64,000 nucleotides of DNA from DATLGB01 sp963726825 (GTDB lineage: Bacteria > Actinomycetota > Thermoleophilia > Solirubrobacterales > Solirubrobacteraceae), in NCBI GenBank assembly GCA_963726825.1, contig CAVSDT010000001.1:558001-622000 (forward strand), written 5' to 3'. The position numbers were made by a program, and so were the translations under genes. Under the pieces are notes generated by a model. It was not told where the DNA came from, did no database searches, and worked only from the letters and a program-made list of their open reading frames with translations. Positions 33,509 through 43,121 of the stretch are shown here, piece after piece. Every line of letters begins with the position of its first letter. The stretch's first letter is position 1.

Positions 33509-35020
33509 ATGGCGGCCATGCCCACCTTCGCCTTGCGCCGCCGCGTCGCGGCGACCGCGTGCCTGGCCGTGCTGGGCGCCTGTGCCCCCGCCGCCCACGC
33601 CTCCACCTGGACGCAACAGCCCTCGGGCACGGCGTCCGACATCACGGCCGTGGAGTACCAGGGCACCGATCGCCTCTGGTACACGACCCCGTCGCAGATC
33701 ATCCGCCGCGTCGGCGGGACCCCCTCGGTCGTCAAGACCGTCCCCGCGGCCCAGTTCTCCGACATCGAGTTCCAGCCGGCACCGGGAACCATCGGCCTCG
33801 CCGTCGGCGAGGCCGGGACCGTGTACCGCTCCACCGACAGCGGCGCGACCTGGACGGCGGTCGCCCTGCCCAACGCCGGGAGCGCCACCGCCTCCAACAC
33901 CTGCGGCGCCCCGCTGTCGGCACCGTCGGGGATCGACAGCGTCCGGCTCGACGGCGCCGGCAACTGGTGGCTCCTCGGCCAGGGGTCGCAGGTGTGGAAG
34001 TCGACCACCGGCGGCGCCTCGTTCGTCAACGCCAACACGGGGGTGCCCTGCAAGCTGACCAAGGACATCGACGATGCGTTCTTCGTGCCGGGGTCCGGCG
34101 CCGGGTACTTCGTGTCGCGCGACTTCGGAGCGGTCTTCTACACGAGCGACGGGCTGGCGGGCGCAGGTGCTGAGCGCAGCGCCGACGCCGGCAACGGGTT
34201 CACGCTGCGTCGCCGGGTGGCGGGTGACCCCGACAACCCCGCCCGCCAGTGGGCCGTCACCCCCGAGAGCGGCAACCCCTCGTACTTCTCGCGCACCGAG
34301 ACGGGGTGGAACAGCGCCGTGCCATGGGACGTCCCGAGCTTCGTCACCCGCTCCCGCACCGCGACGGGGGACGTCGACTACGCCGGTGGCACGGTGGTCG
34401 CGGTCGGCGCAGCCGGCAACATCATGCAGTCCGTCGACGGGCGCACCTTCACGATCGATGCAACCGGGGGAGCGACGGACACGACCGACTGGCTGTCGGT
34501 GTCCCTCGCCGGGGGCAACGACGCAGCGATCGGTGGCCGCGGTGGCGTGCTGGTCATCAGCGCCGACGCCGCCGCCGTCCCGGTGGCCCCCGTGGCCGCC
34601 ACCCCCGGGCCCACGACGCCCACGACGGCACCGCCGACGACCACCACGACACCGCCGAAGGCCACGCTGCCGACCCCGACGCTGTCGAGCCCGTCCAAGC
34701 CCCCGCTGGCCGGGAAGGTCGCGCAGGTCCGCGGCAGGTACGTCGTGTTCAAGGTCAGGGGCAGGCTCGGCCTGCCCGCCGGCCTGTCGCGCAAGGCCGC
34801 CTGCAACGGCCGGATGAGCGTCTCCGTCTACAAGGGCAAGAAGCGCCTGAAGCGCAAGGTCGTCACGGTCGGCCCCAGGTGCGGCTACAAGACGACCGTG
34901 CGCGTCAAGCGCTCCAAGGTCGGCAGGCGCACCAAGCGGCTCAAGCTCAAGGTCGCCTTCCGCGGCAACGCCGTGCTCGGACGGCTCTCCTCGACCTACC
35001 GGGTGAGGGTCAAGCGCTAG
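33509..35020 (+). CDS. secreted BNR/WD40-like repeat protein with basic C-terminal domain
   Basis: 503-residue exported protein. A signal peptide (about residues 1-30, ending CAPAAHAS) precedes a β-propeller-like region with BNR/photosystem-assembly-type repeats such as GTVYRSTDSGATWTAV, SQVWKSTTGGASFV and GNIMQSVDGRTFTI. A Thr/Pro-rich linker (about 370-410) follows, then a Lys/Arg-rich C-terminal domain with two Cys. The C-terminal layout matches that of the broken protease at 21-25 kb. ATG at 33509 chosen (a second ATG lies three codons later); GAGGGGGTG upstream supplies the ribosome-binding site. Function unknown; binding to the cell wall or a polymer is a guess. It interrupts the run of minus-strand purine genes. 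Confidence 0.82.
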   Translation: MAAMPTFALRRRVAATACLAVLGACAPAAHASTWTQQPSGTASDITAVEYQGTDRLWYTTPSQIIRRVGGTPSVVKTVPAAQFSDIEFQPAPGTIGLAVGEAGTVYRSTDSGATWTAVALPNAGSATASNTCGAPLSAPSGIDSVRLDGAGNWWLLGQGSQVWKSTTGGASFVNANTGVPCKLTKDIDDAFFVPGSGAGYFVSRDFGAVFYTSDGLAGAGAERSADAGNGFTLRRRVAGDPDNPARQWAVTPESGNPSYFSRTETGWNSAVPWDVPSFVTRSRTATGDVDYAGGTVVAVGAAGNIMQSVDGRTFTIDATGGATDTTDWLSVSLAGGNDAAIGGRGGVLVISADAAAVPVAPVAATPGPTTPTTAPPTTTTTPPKATLPTPTLSSPSKPPLAGKVAQVRGRYVVFKVRGRLGLPAGLSRKAACNGRMSVSVYKGKKRLKRKVVTVGPRCGYKTTVRVKRSKVGRRTKRLKLKVAFRGNAVLGRLSSTYRVRVKR

Positions 35021-35024
35021 CCCC

Positions 35025-37223
35025 CTAGTGCATCAGGTCGGCGAGCCCGCCCGCGTGGGTGCGGGCGAGCTCGTCGACCGCGACGGTGAGCACGCCGGCG
35101 ATCTCGAGCGCGAGGCCGCCCGTGGTGCCCACGACGGTCGCCGCGCCGCCCATGGCCGCCAGGGACTCGGCGGGGCCGGAGACGACGAACGCCCCGGGGC
35201 CCTCGCCGAACAGCAGCGACTCGTGGCCGGCGGCGTGGGCGAGCGCGGACAGGTCGACGGCGGCCCCCATCCCCGCGGTGAGGCAGCACTCGGCGAGGGC
35301 GACGGCGAGGCCGCCCTCCGCGATGTCGTGCGCCGAGCGGAGGACGCCGGAGCGCACGCCCTGACGCACGGCGGCGTGGAGCGCGGCGAGCTCGCCGAGG
35401 TCGGCGGCGGGCAGGGACGTCGCCAGCGCCTCGCCACGCAGCTTCGACAGCTCGGAGCCCTGCGCGGACGGGGCCCAGCCGGAGGCGCGCACGACGGCGA
35501 TGGCGTCGCCCTCCCCGGCCCAGCCGAGCCGGCCGGCGACGCGGGCGTCGGGCAGCTCGCCGACCATGCCGACGACGGGCGTCGGGTAGATCGGGCCCTC
35601 GGCGCCCTCGTTGTAGAGCGAGACGTTGCCGCCCACGACGGGCGCGCCGAAGGCCTTGCAGGCGTCCGCGAGGCCGGCGATCGCCCGGGTCAGCTGCCAG
35701 GCGATGTGGGGCTTCTCCGGGTTGCCGAAGTTCAGGCAGTTCGTCAGGCCCAGCGGCTCGGCACCCGCGCACGCGAGGTTGGCCGAGCACTCGGCGACGG
35801 CCTCGACGGCGCCGTGGTAGGGGTCGCAGGCGACCCGGCGGCCGTTGCCGTCGATGGAGACGGCGATCGCGGGGCGGGGCCCGTCCGCGGTGGTCGCGGC
35901 GGCGTCGAGCAGCAGCACGGCGGCGTCGCAGGCCTCGGGGCGGCGGACGGTGCGCGAGCCGACGAGCCAGTCGTACTGCTCGAACGCCCAGCGGCGCGAC
36001 GCGAGGTTGGCCGAGCCCAGCAGCGCGAGCAGGGTGCCGGCGGGGTCCAGTCCCTCGGGGAGGCGGCGCGGCGGCGCCGGGTAGACCGGCGTGATCGGGG
36101 GCGCGGGCTCGAGGTCGTACATCGGGCACTCGTCGACGAGCGCACCGACGGGCACGGCGCCGACCTCGACGCCGTCGTCGAGCACGCGCAGCAGACCGGA
36201 GTCGGTGACCGCGCCGATGACGGTGCCGTGGACCTCCCACTTCGCGCAGACCGCGAGCACGGCGTCGACCCGGTCGGGCTCGACGACGCAGAGCATCCGC
36301 TCCTGTGACTCCGAGACCATGATCTCGAACGGCTCCATGTCGGCCTCGCGCAGCGGCACGCGGCGGACGTCGAGGTCCAGCCCGACCGCGCCCTTGGAGG
36401 CCATCTCCGACGACGACGAGGTCAACCCCGCAGCGCCGAGGTCCTGCAGCGACACCAGCAGCCCGGCGTCGAGCAGCTCGAGCGACGCCTCCAGGAGCTT
36501 CTTCTCCTCGAACGGATCGCCGATCTGGACGGTCGGGCGCTTGTCGGCGTCCAGCTCGCCCAGCTCGGCCGAGGCGAGCACGGACGCGCCACCGATGCCG
36601 TCACGGCCCGTGCGGGCGCCGAAGAGGATCACGAGGTTGCCGACGCCGGCCGCGGCGGAGCGGATCAGCTTGTCCGTCTCGATCAGGCCGAGGCACATCG
36701 CGTTGACGAGGCAGTTCTGCTCGTAGGGCTCCTCGAAGTAGATCTCCCCGCCGACGTTGGCGACGCCGATCGAGTTGCCGTAGTGCCCGATGCCCGCCAC
36801 GGCCCGCTCGAGCAGGTAGCGGGTGCGCGCCGAGGACGGGTCCCCGAAGCGCAGCGAGTCGAGCACCGCGATCGGCCGCGCACCGACCGCGAAGACGTCG
36901 CGCATGATCCCGCCGACGCCTGTGGCCGCGCCCTGGAAGGGCTCCACCGCGCTCGGGTGGTTGTGGGACTCGACCTTGAAGGCGCACGAGATCCCGTTGC
37001 CCACGTCGACGGCGCCGGCGTTCTCCCCCGGCCCCATGACGACCCGCGGGCCCTCCGTCGGGAGCTGGCCGAGCAGCCGCTTGGAGTGCTTGTAGGAGCA
37101 GTGCTCGGACCACATGAGGCTGAACATCGCCAGCTCCACGCCGTTGGGCTCGCGCCCGAGCTTGTCGCAGATGAGGCCGTACTCCGGGTCGGTGAGCCCC
37201 AGCTCGCGCCAGGGGGAGCTCAC
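35025..37223 (-). CDS. purL: phosphoribosylformylglycinamidine synthase, large subunit
   Basis: 732-residue small-type PurL (the Bacillus/Thermotoga class that needs PurQ and PurS), step 4 of purine synthesis. It has the duplicated AIR-synthase-like halves with MWSEHCSYKHSK, ESHNHPSAVEPFQGAATGVGGI and SLQDLGAAGL. GTG at 37223 overlaps the purQ stop by 4 bp (GTGA). It is the last gene of the purC-S-Q-L cassette; its stop is four bases from the end of the convergent secreted-protein gene. Confidence 0.97.
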   Translation of the reverse strand: MSSPWRELGLTDPEYGLICDKLGREPNGVELAMFSLMWSEHCSYKHSKRLLGQLPTEGPRVVMGPGENAGAVDVGNGISCAFKVESHNHPSAVEPFQGAATGVGGIMRDVFAVGARPIAVLDSLRFGDPSSARTRYLLERAVAGIGHYGNSIGVANVGGEIYFEEPYEQNCLVNAMCLGLIETDKLIRSAAAGVGNLVILFGARTGRDGIGGASVLASAELGELDADKRPTVQIGDPFEEKKLLEASLELLDAGLLVSLQDLGAAGLTSSSSEMASKGAVGLDLDVRRVPLREADMEPFEIMVSESQERMLCVVEPDRVDAVLAVCAKWEVHGTVIGAVTDSGLLRVLDDGVEVGAVPVGALVDECPMYDLEPAPPITPVYPAPPRRLPEGLDPAGTLLALLGSANLASRRWAFEQYDWLVGSRTVRRPEACDAAVLLLDAAATTADGPRPAIAVSIDGNGRRVACDPYHGAVEAVAECSANLACAGAEPLGLTNCLNFGNPEKPHIAWQLTRAIAGLADACKAFGAPVVGGNVSLYNEGAEGPIYPTPVVGMVGELPDARVAGRLGWAGEGDAIAVVRASGWAPSAQGSELSKLRGEALATSLPAADLGELAALHAAVRQGVRSGVLRSAHDIAEGGLAVALAECCLTAGMGAAVDLSALAHAAGHESLLFGEGPGAFVVSGPAESLAAMGGAATVVGTTGGLALEIAGVLTVAVDELARTHAGGLADLMH

Positions 37224-37882
37224 GCGAGCGCCTTCGACACGGCGCCGAACAGCCGGAGCCCGTCCGCCGAGCCGGTCAGCTCGTCCACCGCGTGCTCGGG
37301 GTGGGGCATGAGGCCGAGCACGTTGCCGGCGTCGTTGCAGACGCCGGCGATGTCGTGCACCGAGCCGTTGGGCAGCGGGTCGTGGACGTAGCGCAGCACG
37401 ATCTGGCCCGAGTCGTCCATCCGCTTGAGGGTCTCCGGGGGCGCGAAGTAGCGGCCGGTCGTGTGCTTGGCCGGGATCGACAGCAGCTCGCCGAGGGCGA
37501 GGGGGCTCGTCCAGTCGCACGCCTGCGAGAGCACCTCGAGCGTCGTCTGGCGCATGGAGAAGCGCAGGTTCGTGTTGGGGAGCAGCGCGCCGGGCAGCAG
37601 CCCCGCCTCGCAGAGGATCTGAAAGCCGTTGCAGATGCCGAGGACCGGGCCGCCGTCGCGGGCGAACGCGGCGATCGAGGCCATCACGGGCGAGAAGCGC
37701 GCGACGGCGCCGACGCGCAGGTGGTCGCCGTAGGAGAAGCCGCCGGGGACGACGACGGCGTCGACGCCTCCGAGGTCGGCGTCGGCGTGCCACAGCGGGA
37801 CGCCCTCGCCCACGCGATCGCAGGCGCGCAGCGCGTCCGCGTCATCGCAGGTGCCGGGGAACGTGACGACGCCGATGCGCAT
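37220..37882 (-). CDS. purQ: phosphoribosylformylglycinamidine synthase, glutaminase subunit
   Basis: 220-residue class I glutamine amidotransferase that feeds ammonia to PurL. The nucleophile Cys is in GICNGFQIL, the glycine strip is VPGGFSYGD, and the His/Glu pair is in MPHPEHAVDEL. ATG at 37882 overlaps the purS stop by one base (TGATG). One PurQ, two PurS and one PurL normally assemble. Confidence 0.97.
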   Translation of the reverse strand: MRIGVVTFPGTCDDADALRACDRVGEGVPLWHADADLGGVDAVVVPGGFSYGDHLRVGAVARFSPVMASIAAFARDGGPVLGICNGFQILCEAGLLPGALLPNTNLRFSMRQTTLEVLSQACDWTSPLALGELLSIPAKHTTGRYFAPPETLKRMDDSGQIVLRYVHDPLPNGSVHDIAGVCNDAGNVLGLMPHPEHAVDELTGSADGLRLFGAVSKALA

Positions 37883-38121
37883 CAGAGCGCCCCGCCGTTC
37901 TCGAGCAGCTCGACCTCGAAGTCCTCGATCAGCGTGTTGGCGAGCAGCTGCTCGCAGATCGCGTCCAGCTCGGACGGGTCGCGGATCTCGAGCTCGACGA
38001 GCCGGCCGACGTGCACGTCGCTGACGCCGTGGAAGCCGAGCGCCGGCAGCGCCCGCTCGACCGTCTGGCCCTGGGGGTCGAGGATGCCGGCCTTGGGGCG
38101 GATCAGAACGCGGGCCTTCAT
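37882..38121 (-). CDS. purS: phosphoribosylformylglycinamidine synthase, PurS subunit
   Basis: 79-residue PurS, the small bridging subunit of the FGAM synthase complex. The family core is ILDPQGQTVERALPALGF with VGRLVELEI. It lies within the tight purC-purS-purQ-purL overlaps: its ATG at 38121 overlaps the purC stop (ATGA). Size and position match the family. Confidence 0.96.
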   Translation of the reverse strand: MKARVLIRPKAGILDPQGQTVERALPALGFHGVSDVHVGRLVELEIRDPSELDAICEQLLANTLIEDFEVELLENGGAL

Positions 38122-39002
38122 GAGATGACGGAGGTCCTTTCGAGCCAGTCCGCGAACGGGTCGCCGGTGAGGCGCTCGTACGCGTCGACGTAGAGGTCGT
38201 GGGTGCGCTGCGCGACGTCGTCGGGGATCGCCGGCGCCGGCGGGGTCTTGTCCCACCCCGTGCCTGCGGCCCAGTCGCGCACGTACTGCTTGTCGAAGGA
38301 GGGCTGCGGCCGGCCGGGGGCGTAGCCGTCCGCCGGCCAGAAGCGCGACGAGTCCGGGGTGCAGACCTCGTCGCCGAGCACCAGGACGCCGTCCTCGTCG
38401 AGGCCGAACTCGAGCTTGGTGTCGGCCAGGATGATGCCGCGCTCGCGGGCGTGCGCGGCGACGCGGGCGTAGATCGCCAGCGTGGTGTCGCGCACCGCCG
38501 CGGCCAGCTCGCGGTCGCCGATCAACGCGGCGGCGGCGTCGAAGTCGATCGCCTCGTCGTGGCCGGACTCCGCCTTGGTCGACGGGGTGAAGATCGGCTC
38601 GGGCAGTCGGTCGGACTCCTGCAGGCCCGCAGGAAGGGCGACGCCCGAGACCGCGCCGGAGGCCTGGTAGTCCTTCCAGCCGGACCCGCTCAGGTAGCCG
38701 CGCACCACGCACTCCACCGGAAGCATCTCGAGCCTGCGCACGCGGACCGCGCGGCCGCGGACCTCCTCCGGCACCCCGTCGGTGTAGGAGAGGACGTGAT
38801 GCTCGACGAGATCGGAGACGAGGTCGAACCAGAACGCCGAGAGCCCCGTCAGGACGGCGCCCTTGTCGGCGATCGGCGTCGGGTGGACGACGTCGTAGGT
38901 GGAGATCCGGTCGGAGGCGACGAGCAGGAGGTCGTCGTCGACCGCGTAGACGTCCCGGACCTTGCCCTGGGCGATGCGGGTGAGGTGGTCGAGCACCGTC
39001 AC
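38118..39002 (-). CDS. purC: SAICAR synthetase
   Basis: 294-residue phosphoribosylaminoimidazole-succinocarboxamide synthase, step 7. It has GKVRDVY near the N-terminus, SDRISTYDVV, VRGYLSGSGWKDY, the ADTKLEFG motif and SFDKQYVRDW. Length fits the longer type found in actinobacteria and yeast. Start is GTG at 39002. It follows purB by 46 bp and heads the overlapping C-S-Q-L cassette. Confidence 0.97.
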   Translation of the reverse strand: MTVLDHLTRIAQGKVRDVYAVDDDLLLVASDRISTYDVVHPTPIADKGAVLTGLSAFWFDLVSDLVEHHVLSYTDGVPEEVRGRAVRVRRLEMLPVECVVRGYLSGSGWKDYQASGAVSGVALPAGLQESDRLPEPIFTPSTKAESGHDEAIDFDAAAALIGDRELAAAVRDTTLAIYARVAAHARERGIILADTKLEFGLDEDGVLVLGDEVCTPDSSRFWPADGYAPGRPQPSFDKQYVRDWAAGTGWDKTPPAPAIPDDVAQRTHDLYVDAYERLTGDPFADWLERTSVIS

Positions 39003-39048
39003 CGATCGTACGGGTCCGACGCGACGACCTCGGGGCGCACCAGCGGGC

Positions 39049-40330
39049 TCACGTGCCGATCTCGTCCAGTCGGGCGAGCACCTCGGGGACGTGCCGGATG
39101 TAGGGCGCGAAGTCGAACACCGCCTCGAGGTCGAGCCCGTCGCCGTAGGGGGTGCCGGCCAGCAGCTCGCGCAGCGGCGTCCGCGTGTCCCACGCCTGCT
39201 GGGCGAGCTCCTGCACGACCCGGTAGGCGTCGTCGCGGACCATCCCGCCGGCGATCAGCGCGAGCAGCACCCGCTGGGAGAACAGCGCGCCGGAGGTGAG
39301 GTCGAGGTTGGCGAGCATGCGGTCGGCGTGCACGACCATCCCCCTGGCCACGCGCGTCGCGAGCGACTGCATGTAGTCGAGCAGGATCGTCGCATCGGGC
39401 AGGATCACGCGCTCGGCGCCGGAGTGCGAGATGTCGCGCTCGTGCCACAGAGCGACGTTCTCGACGCCGGCCTGGCCGTAGCCGCGCAGGACGCGGGCGA
39501 GGCCGGTGATGCGCTCCGTGGTGATCGGGTTGCGCTTGTGCGGCATCGCGCTCGAGCCCTTCTGGCCCGCCCGGAACGGCTCCTCGACCTCGCGCACCTC
39601 CGTGCGCTGCAGGTGGCGGATCTCCGTCGCGAAGCGCTCCAGCCCCGCCCCGGCGAGCGCGATCGCGAGGAGCAGCTCGGCGTGGCGGTCGCGGGGGACG
39701 ACCTGGGTGGACACCGGTTCACCGCGCAGGCCGAGCCGCTCGAGCACGGCCGCCTCGTAGGCGGGGGAATGCGACGCGTAGGTCCCCACGGCGCCCGGAG
39801 ATCGCGCCGACCCGCGCCTGGTCGAAGGCGGCCTCCAGCCGGCGGCGGTTGCGGTCGGCCTCGAACGCGTAGCCGGCGAGCTTGAGGCCGAAGGAGGTCG
39901 GCTCGGCGTGGACGCCGTGGGTGCGGCCGACGCAGAGGGTGTCCGCGTGGGCGCGCGCCTGGTCGGCGAGCACCTCCGCGAGCTCGCGCGCCCCGGCGAT
40001 GATCGGCGCGCCCGCGCGGCCGATCTGCAGGCCGAGGGCGGTGTCGAGCACGTCGGAGGACGTCAGCCCGTAGTGGATCCAGCGGCCCGCCTCGCCCGCG
40101 GACGCGCTCAGGACGTCGACGAAGGCGGCGACGTCGTGGTCGGTGACGGCCTCGCGCGCCTTGACGGCCTCGACGGTGAACGTCGCGGCGCGGATCGCGT
40201 CGAGGTCGGCGGCCGAGGGGCCCTCCGGCAGCGCCTCGCAGGCGGCGACCTCGACGTCGCGCCACGCGCTCATGCGGGCCTCGTCGGTCCAGACGGCGCC
40301 GAGCTCGGGCCGGGTGTAGCGCGCGATCAC
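39049..40330 (-). pseudogene. purB: adenylosuccinate lyase with a single-base frameshift
   Basis: Adenylosuccinate lyase catalyses two purine steps (SAICAR and adenylosuccinate cleavage). From GTG at 40330 the protein is normal (MIARYTRPEL, HYGLTSSDVLDT, GRTHGVHAEPTSFGLK) until EAAFDQARVGAISG; the frame then shifts and resumes as VGTYASHSPAYEA, through the KGSSAMPHKRNP signature to the stop at 39049. The shift is one extra base in the C run 39794-39796 (GGG on the coding strand); with GG the protein is continuous, 426 aa. All other residues look conserved, so a sequencing error in a short homopolymer is likelier than real loss. Confidence 0.93.
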
Positions 40331-40351
40331 GCCCGGGAGGCTATTCCGCGC

Positions 40352-42535
40352 CTAGGTCAGCAGCGCGAGGAACGCCGCGACGACCTCGGGATCGAACTGC
40401 GTCCCGGCACAGGCGCGCAGCTCCGCCCGGGCGGCGGCCGGGCCGGGCGGGCGCGGCCGGTAGGGCCGGACGGCCGTCATCGCCTCGTAGGCGTCGGCGA
40501 CCGCGAGGATGCGCGACTCGAGCGGGATCGCGGCGCCCTCGAGGCCGAGGGGGTAGCCGCGGCCGTCCCAGTGCTCGTGGTGGGCGAGCACCCACTCGGC
40601 GACGTCGCGCAACCCGGCGTTGGCCACGATGCGCGCGCCGGTCTCCGGGTGCGCGCGGACCTCCCGCCACTCGGCCTCGGTCAGCAGGCCGGGCTTGTGC
40701 AGGATGCGGTCGGGGATGGCGAGCTTGCCGACGTCGTGGAGCAGGCCGGCGACGCGCACGCGCTCCACCCGCTCCTCCGTCAGGCCCATGCGCCGCGCGA
40801 GCGCCTCCGTGTAGCGCCCGACGGTGCGCGAGTGCCTGGCCGTGCCCTCGTCGCGCAGGTCGAGCGTCTCGGCCAGCAGCATGACCGCCGCGAGGTGGCC
40901 GGTGCGGCGGTCGTCGTCGCGACCCAGGGCCTGCAGGAGCGGCTCGATCGTCGCCGGGTCGTAGGCGACGACACGGTCGCGGCCCAGCCGCTTGGCGGCC
41001 GTCAGGGCGCGGGACGCCTGCCGCAGCAGGGTCTCCGCGTCCTCCCCGTCACGGGCCGTCGCGATGCCGACCGACAGACGCAGGCCCCACGGCACGACGG
41101 TGCTGCGCCCGACCTCGCGGCGCAGGGCCTCCGCGGCGGTGCGCGCCGCCCGCTCCCCGCCGGCCGGCAGCACGAGGGCGAACTCCTCCCCGCCGAGCCG
41201 GGCGCCGACGGCCCCGTCGGCGAGGACGGTGCCGATGCCCGCCGCGATCACGCGCAGGGCCTCGTCGCCCGTGTGGTAGCCGAGCTCGTCGTTGACCCGC
41301 TTGAAGGCGTCCGCGTCGGCGAGCACGACCGTCGCGGGCGTGTCCCCGCGCGCGGCCAGGACGGCATCGATCTGCTCCGTCAGGCCACGCCGGTTGCGCA
41401 GCCCCGTGAGCGGGTCGTGGCGGGTGAGGTGGGCGAGCTGGTCGGTCGCCCGCCGCGCCTCGAGCGCCACGGAGGCCTGGTTGGCGAAGGCGCGCAGGGT
41501 CTGCAGGCGCTCCACCGGCGGCAGCCGGCGGTCGCGCGGGTCGTCGGGCCAGATGAAGCCGAGCAGGCTCCCGTCCTCCCCCACCAGGGGCACCATCAGC
41601 CAGTGCCGGTCCCAGCCGTGCGGGCCGCGCCCGTTGTTGACCGACGGGTGCGCCCCGTGCATCGACTCGGGGACGAGGGACTCCGCGACGTCGAGCGGGA
41701 GCAGCGCGCAGCCGTGGTCGGGGTCGACGGTGTCCAGGAGCGCCTGCAGGTCCGCGATCGGCCACGGACCGATCGCCTCGTCCGCGTGGCCGCCGACCTC
41801 GGCCGCCAGCGCCAGCCGGTCGGCGTCGTCGCGCAGCATGACCACCACGCGGTCGAAGCCGAGCGCATCGCGGATGCCGGCGCACACCACGTGGGCGACC
41901 TGCTCCGCCGAGGCCGCGGCCATGATGCGGCCGCCGACCGCGAGCAGCTCCTGGACGGCCGCGCGGTGGGCGGAGGCGAGCTGCGCGCCCTGGGCGGACT
42001 CGATCACGAGCCCGGCCTGGAACGCGACGGCGCTGAGGACGTCGAGCTGGGCGTCCGTCGGCCGCCGGCCCGAGCGCGGCTCGTCCAGCGACAGGATCCC
42101 GAGCACGGTGCCCTCGACGCCCCGCAGGACGACGAACAGCGCGTCCTCGGCCCGCCACGCCTCGGGGTCCACGGGGTCGGCGAGCGGCGGGACCCAGGTC
42201 GTCACCCGGTCCTCGTCGAGGTCCAGCGCGCCCTCCGGGACCCAGAAGCACCCGTGGCGCTCGAGGCCGGAGTCCAACAACGGCGCCCAGGCCTGCGCCT
42301 CGGAGGCGGTGCCCAGCAGGGTGTCTCGCGCGCCCGCCGCGCCGTGGACGGTCTCGACCACGAACTCGTCGGTCGCGGGTCGGTAGAGGTTCAGTGCCGC
42401 GGTGTCGTAGCCCAGCGACTCGCAGACCGAGTGCACGACGGCGTCCAGCGCCAGCCGCAGGTCGGGACCCGAGCGCAGCGCTGCGGTGGCGGCGAGCAGC
42501 CCCTGATAGGGCGTGGAGGAGGAGGTCGACGACAC
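40352..42535 (-). CDS. GAF-GAF-GGDEF-HD-GYP cyclic di-GMP protein
   Basis: 727-residue cytoplasmic protein with two GAF-like sensor domains (about 20-180 and 200-365), a GGDEF domain (368-530) with GGEEF at 448-452, and an HD-GYP phosphodiesterase (545-720) with HDVGK (600-604) and HHEHWDGRGYP (652-662). It could therefore both make and degrade cyclic di-GMP. GTG start. It sits between purE (85 bp upstream) and purB (21 bp downstream), on the same strand, within the purine genes. The 85-bp gap contains a 6-bp GCGCCG/CGGCGC hairpin at 42556-42572 and a TTGTAT promoter-like box. Confidence 0.93.
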   Translation of the reverse strand: MSSTSSSTPYQGLLAATAALRSGPDLRLALDAVVHSVCESLGYDTAALNLYRPATDEFVVETVHGAAGARDTLLGTASEAQAWAPLLDSGLERHGCFWVPEGALDLDEDRVTTWVPPLADPVDPEAWRAEDALFVVLRGVEGTVLGILSLDEPRSGRRPTDAQLDVLSAVAFQAGLVIESAQGAQLASAHRAAVQELLAVGGRIMAAASAEQVAHVVCAGIRDALGFDRVVVMLRDDADRLALAAEVGGHADEAIGPWPIADLQALLDTVDPDHGCALLPLDVAESLVPESMHGAHPSVNNGRGPHGWDRHWLMVPLVGEDGSLLGFIWPDDPRDRRLPPVERLQTLRAFANQASVALEARRATDQLAHLTRHDPLTGLRNRRGLTEQIDAVLAARGDTPATVVLADADAFKRVNDELGYHTGDEALRVIAAGIGTVLADGAVGARLGGEEFALVLPAGGERAARTAAEALRREVGRSTVVPWGLRLSVGIATARDGEDAETLLRQASRALTAAKRLGRDRVVAYDPATIEPLLQALGRDDDRRTGHLAAVMLLAETLDLRDEGTARHSRTVGRYTEALARRMGLTEERVERVRVAGLLHDVGKLAIPDRILHKPGLLTEAEWREVRAHPETGARIVANAGLRDVAEWVLAHHEHWDGRGYPLGLEGAAIPLESRILAVADAYEAMTAVRPYRPRPPGPAAARAELRACAGTQFDPEVVAAFLALLT

Positions 42536-42620
42536 GGCTGCGGGCGCGGCGGGAGGCGCCGCGGACCGGCGCTCCCTCCATACAACGACCGCGGGACGCG
42601 AGACTTGCTTCTCCGGTGCC

Positions 42621-43121
42621 TCAGCTCAGCGGATGACCGAGGCGTGCGTCCTTCTCGCGGGAGTGCTCGCGCAGGACCTCCTGGGCGCGCAGCACCGCCG
42701 CCGTGCGCTCCGGGTCCCCGACGGCGAGGATGCGCGCCGCCAGCAGTCCGGCGTTGCGGGCGTTGCCGATGCCGACCGTCGCGACGGGCACCCCGGCCGG
42801 CATCTGCACGATCGAGAGGAGGGAGTCCATGCCGTCGAGGTGCTTGAGCGCGACGGGGACGCCGATCACCGGCAGCGGGGTCGTGGACGCCAGCATCCCG
42901 GGCAGGTGGGCCGCGCCGCCGGCCCCGGCGATGATCACCTGGAGGCCGCGCTCGTGCGCGCCGCGGCCGTACTCGACCATGTCGAAGGGCGCCCGGTGGG
43001 CGGAGACGACGCGGACCTCGAACGCGACGCCGAACTCCGCCAGCGCGTCCGCGGCAGCCTGCATCGTCGGCAGGTCGGAGTCGCTGCCCATGACGATGCC
43101 GACGACGGGGGTCTCGCTCAT
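42621..43121 (-). CDS. purE: N5-carboxyaminoimidazole ribonucleotide mutase
   Basis: 166-residue class I PurE, which isomerises N5-CAIR to CAIR (step 6b). It has GIVMGSDSDLPTM, VVSAHRAPF, GAGGAAHLPGM and GVPVALKHLDG. ATG at 43121 overlaps the purK stop (ATGA), placing it at the end of the purD-K-E cassette. Confidence 0.97.
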   Translation of the reverse strand: MSETPVVGIVMGSDSDLPTMQAAADALAEFGVAFEVRVVSAHRAPFDMVEYGRGAHERGLQVIIAGAGGAAHLPGMLASTTPLPVIGVPVALKHLDGMDSLLSIVQMPAGVPVATVGIGNARNAGLLAARILAVGDPERTAAVLRAQEVLREHSREKDARLGHPLS

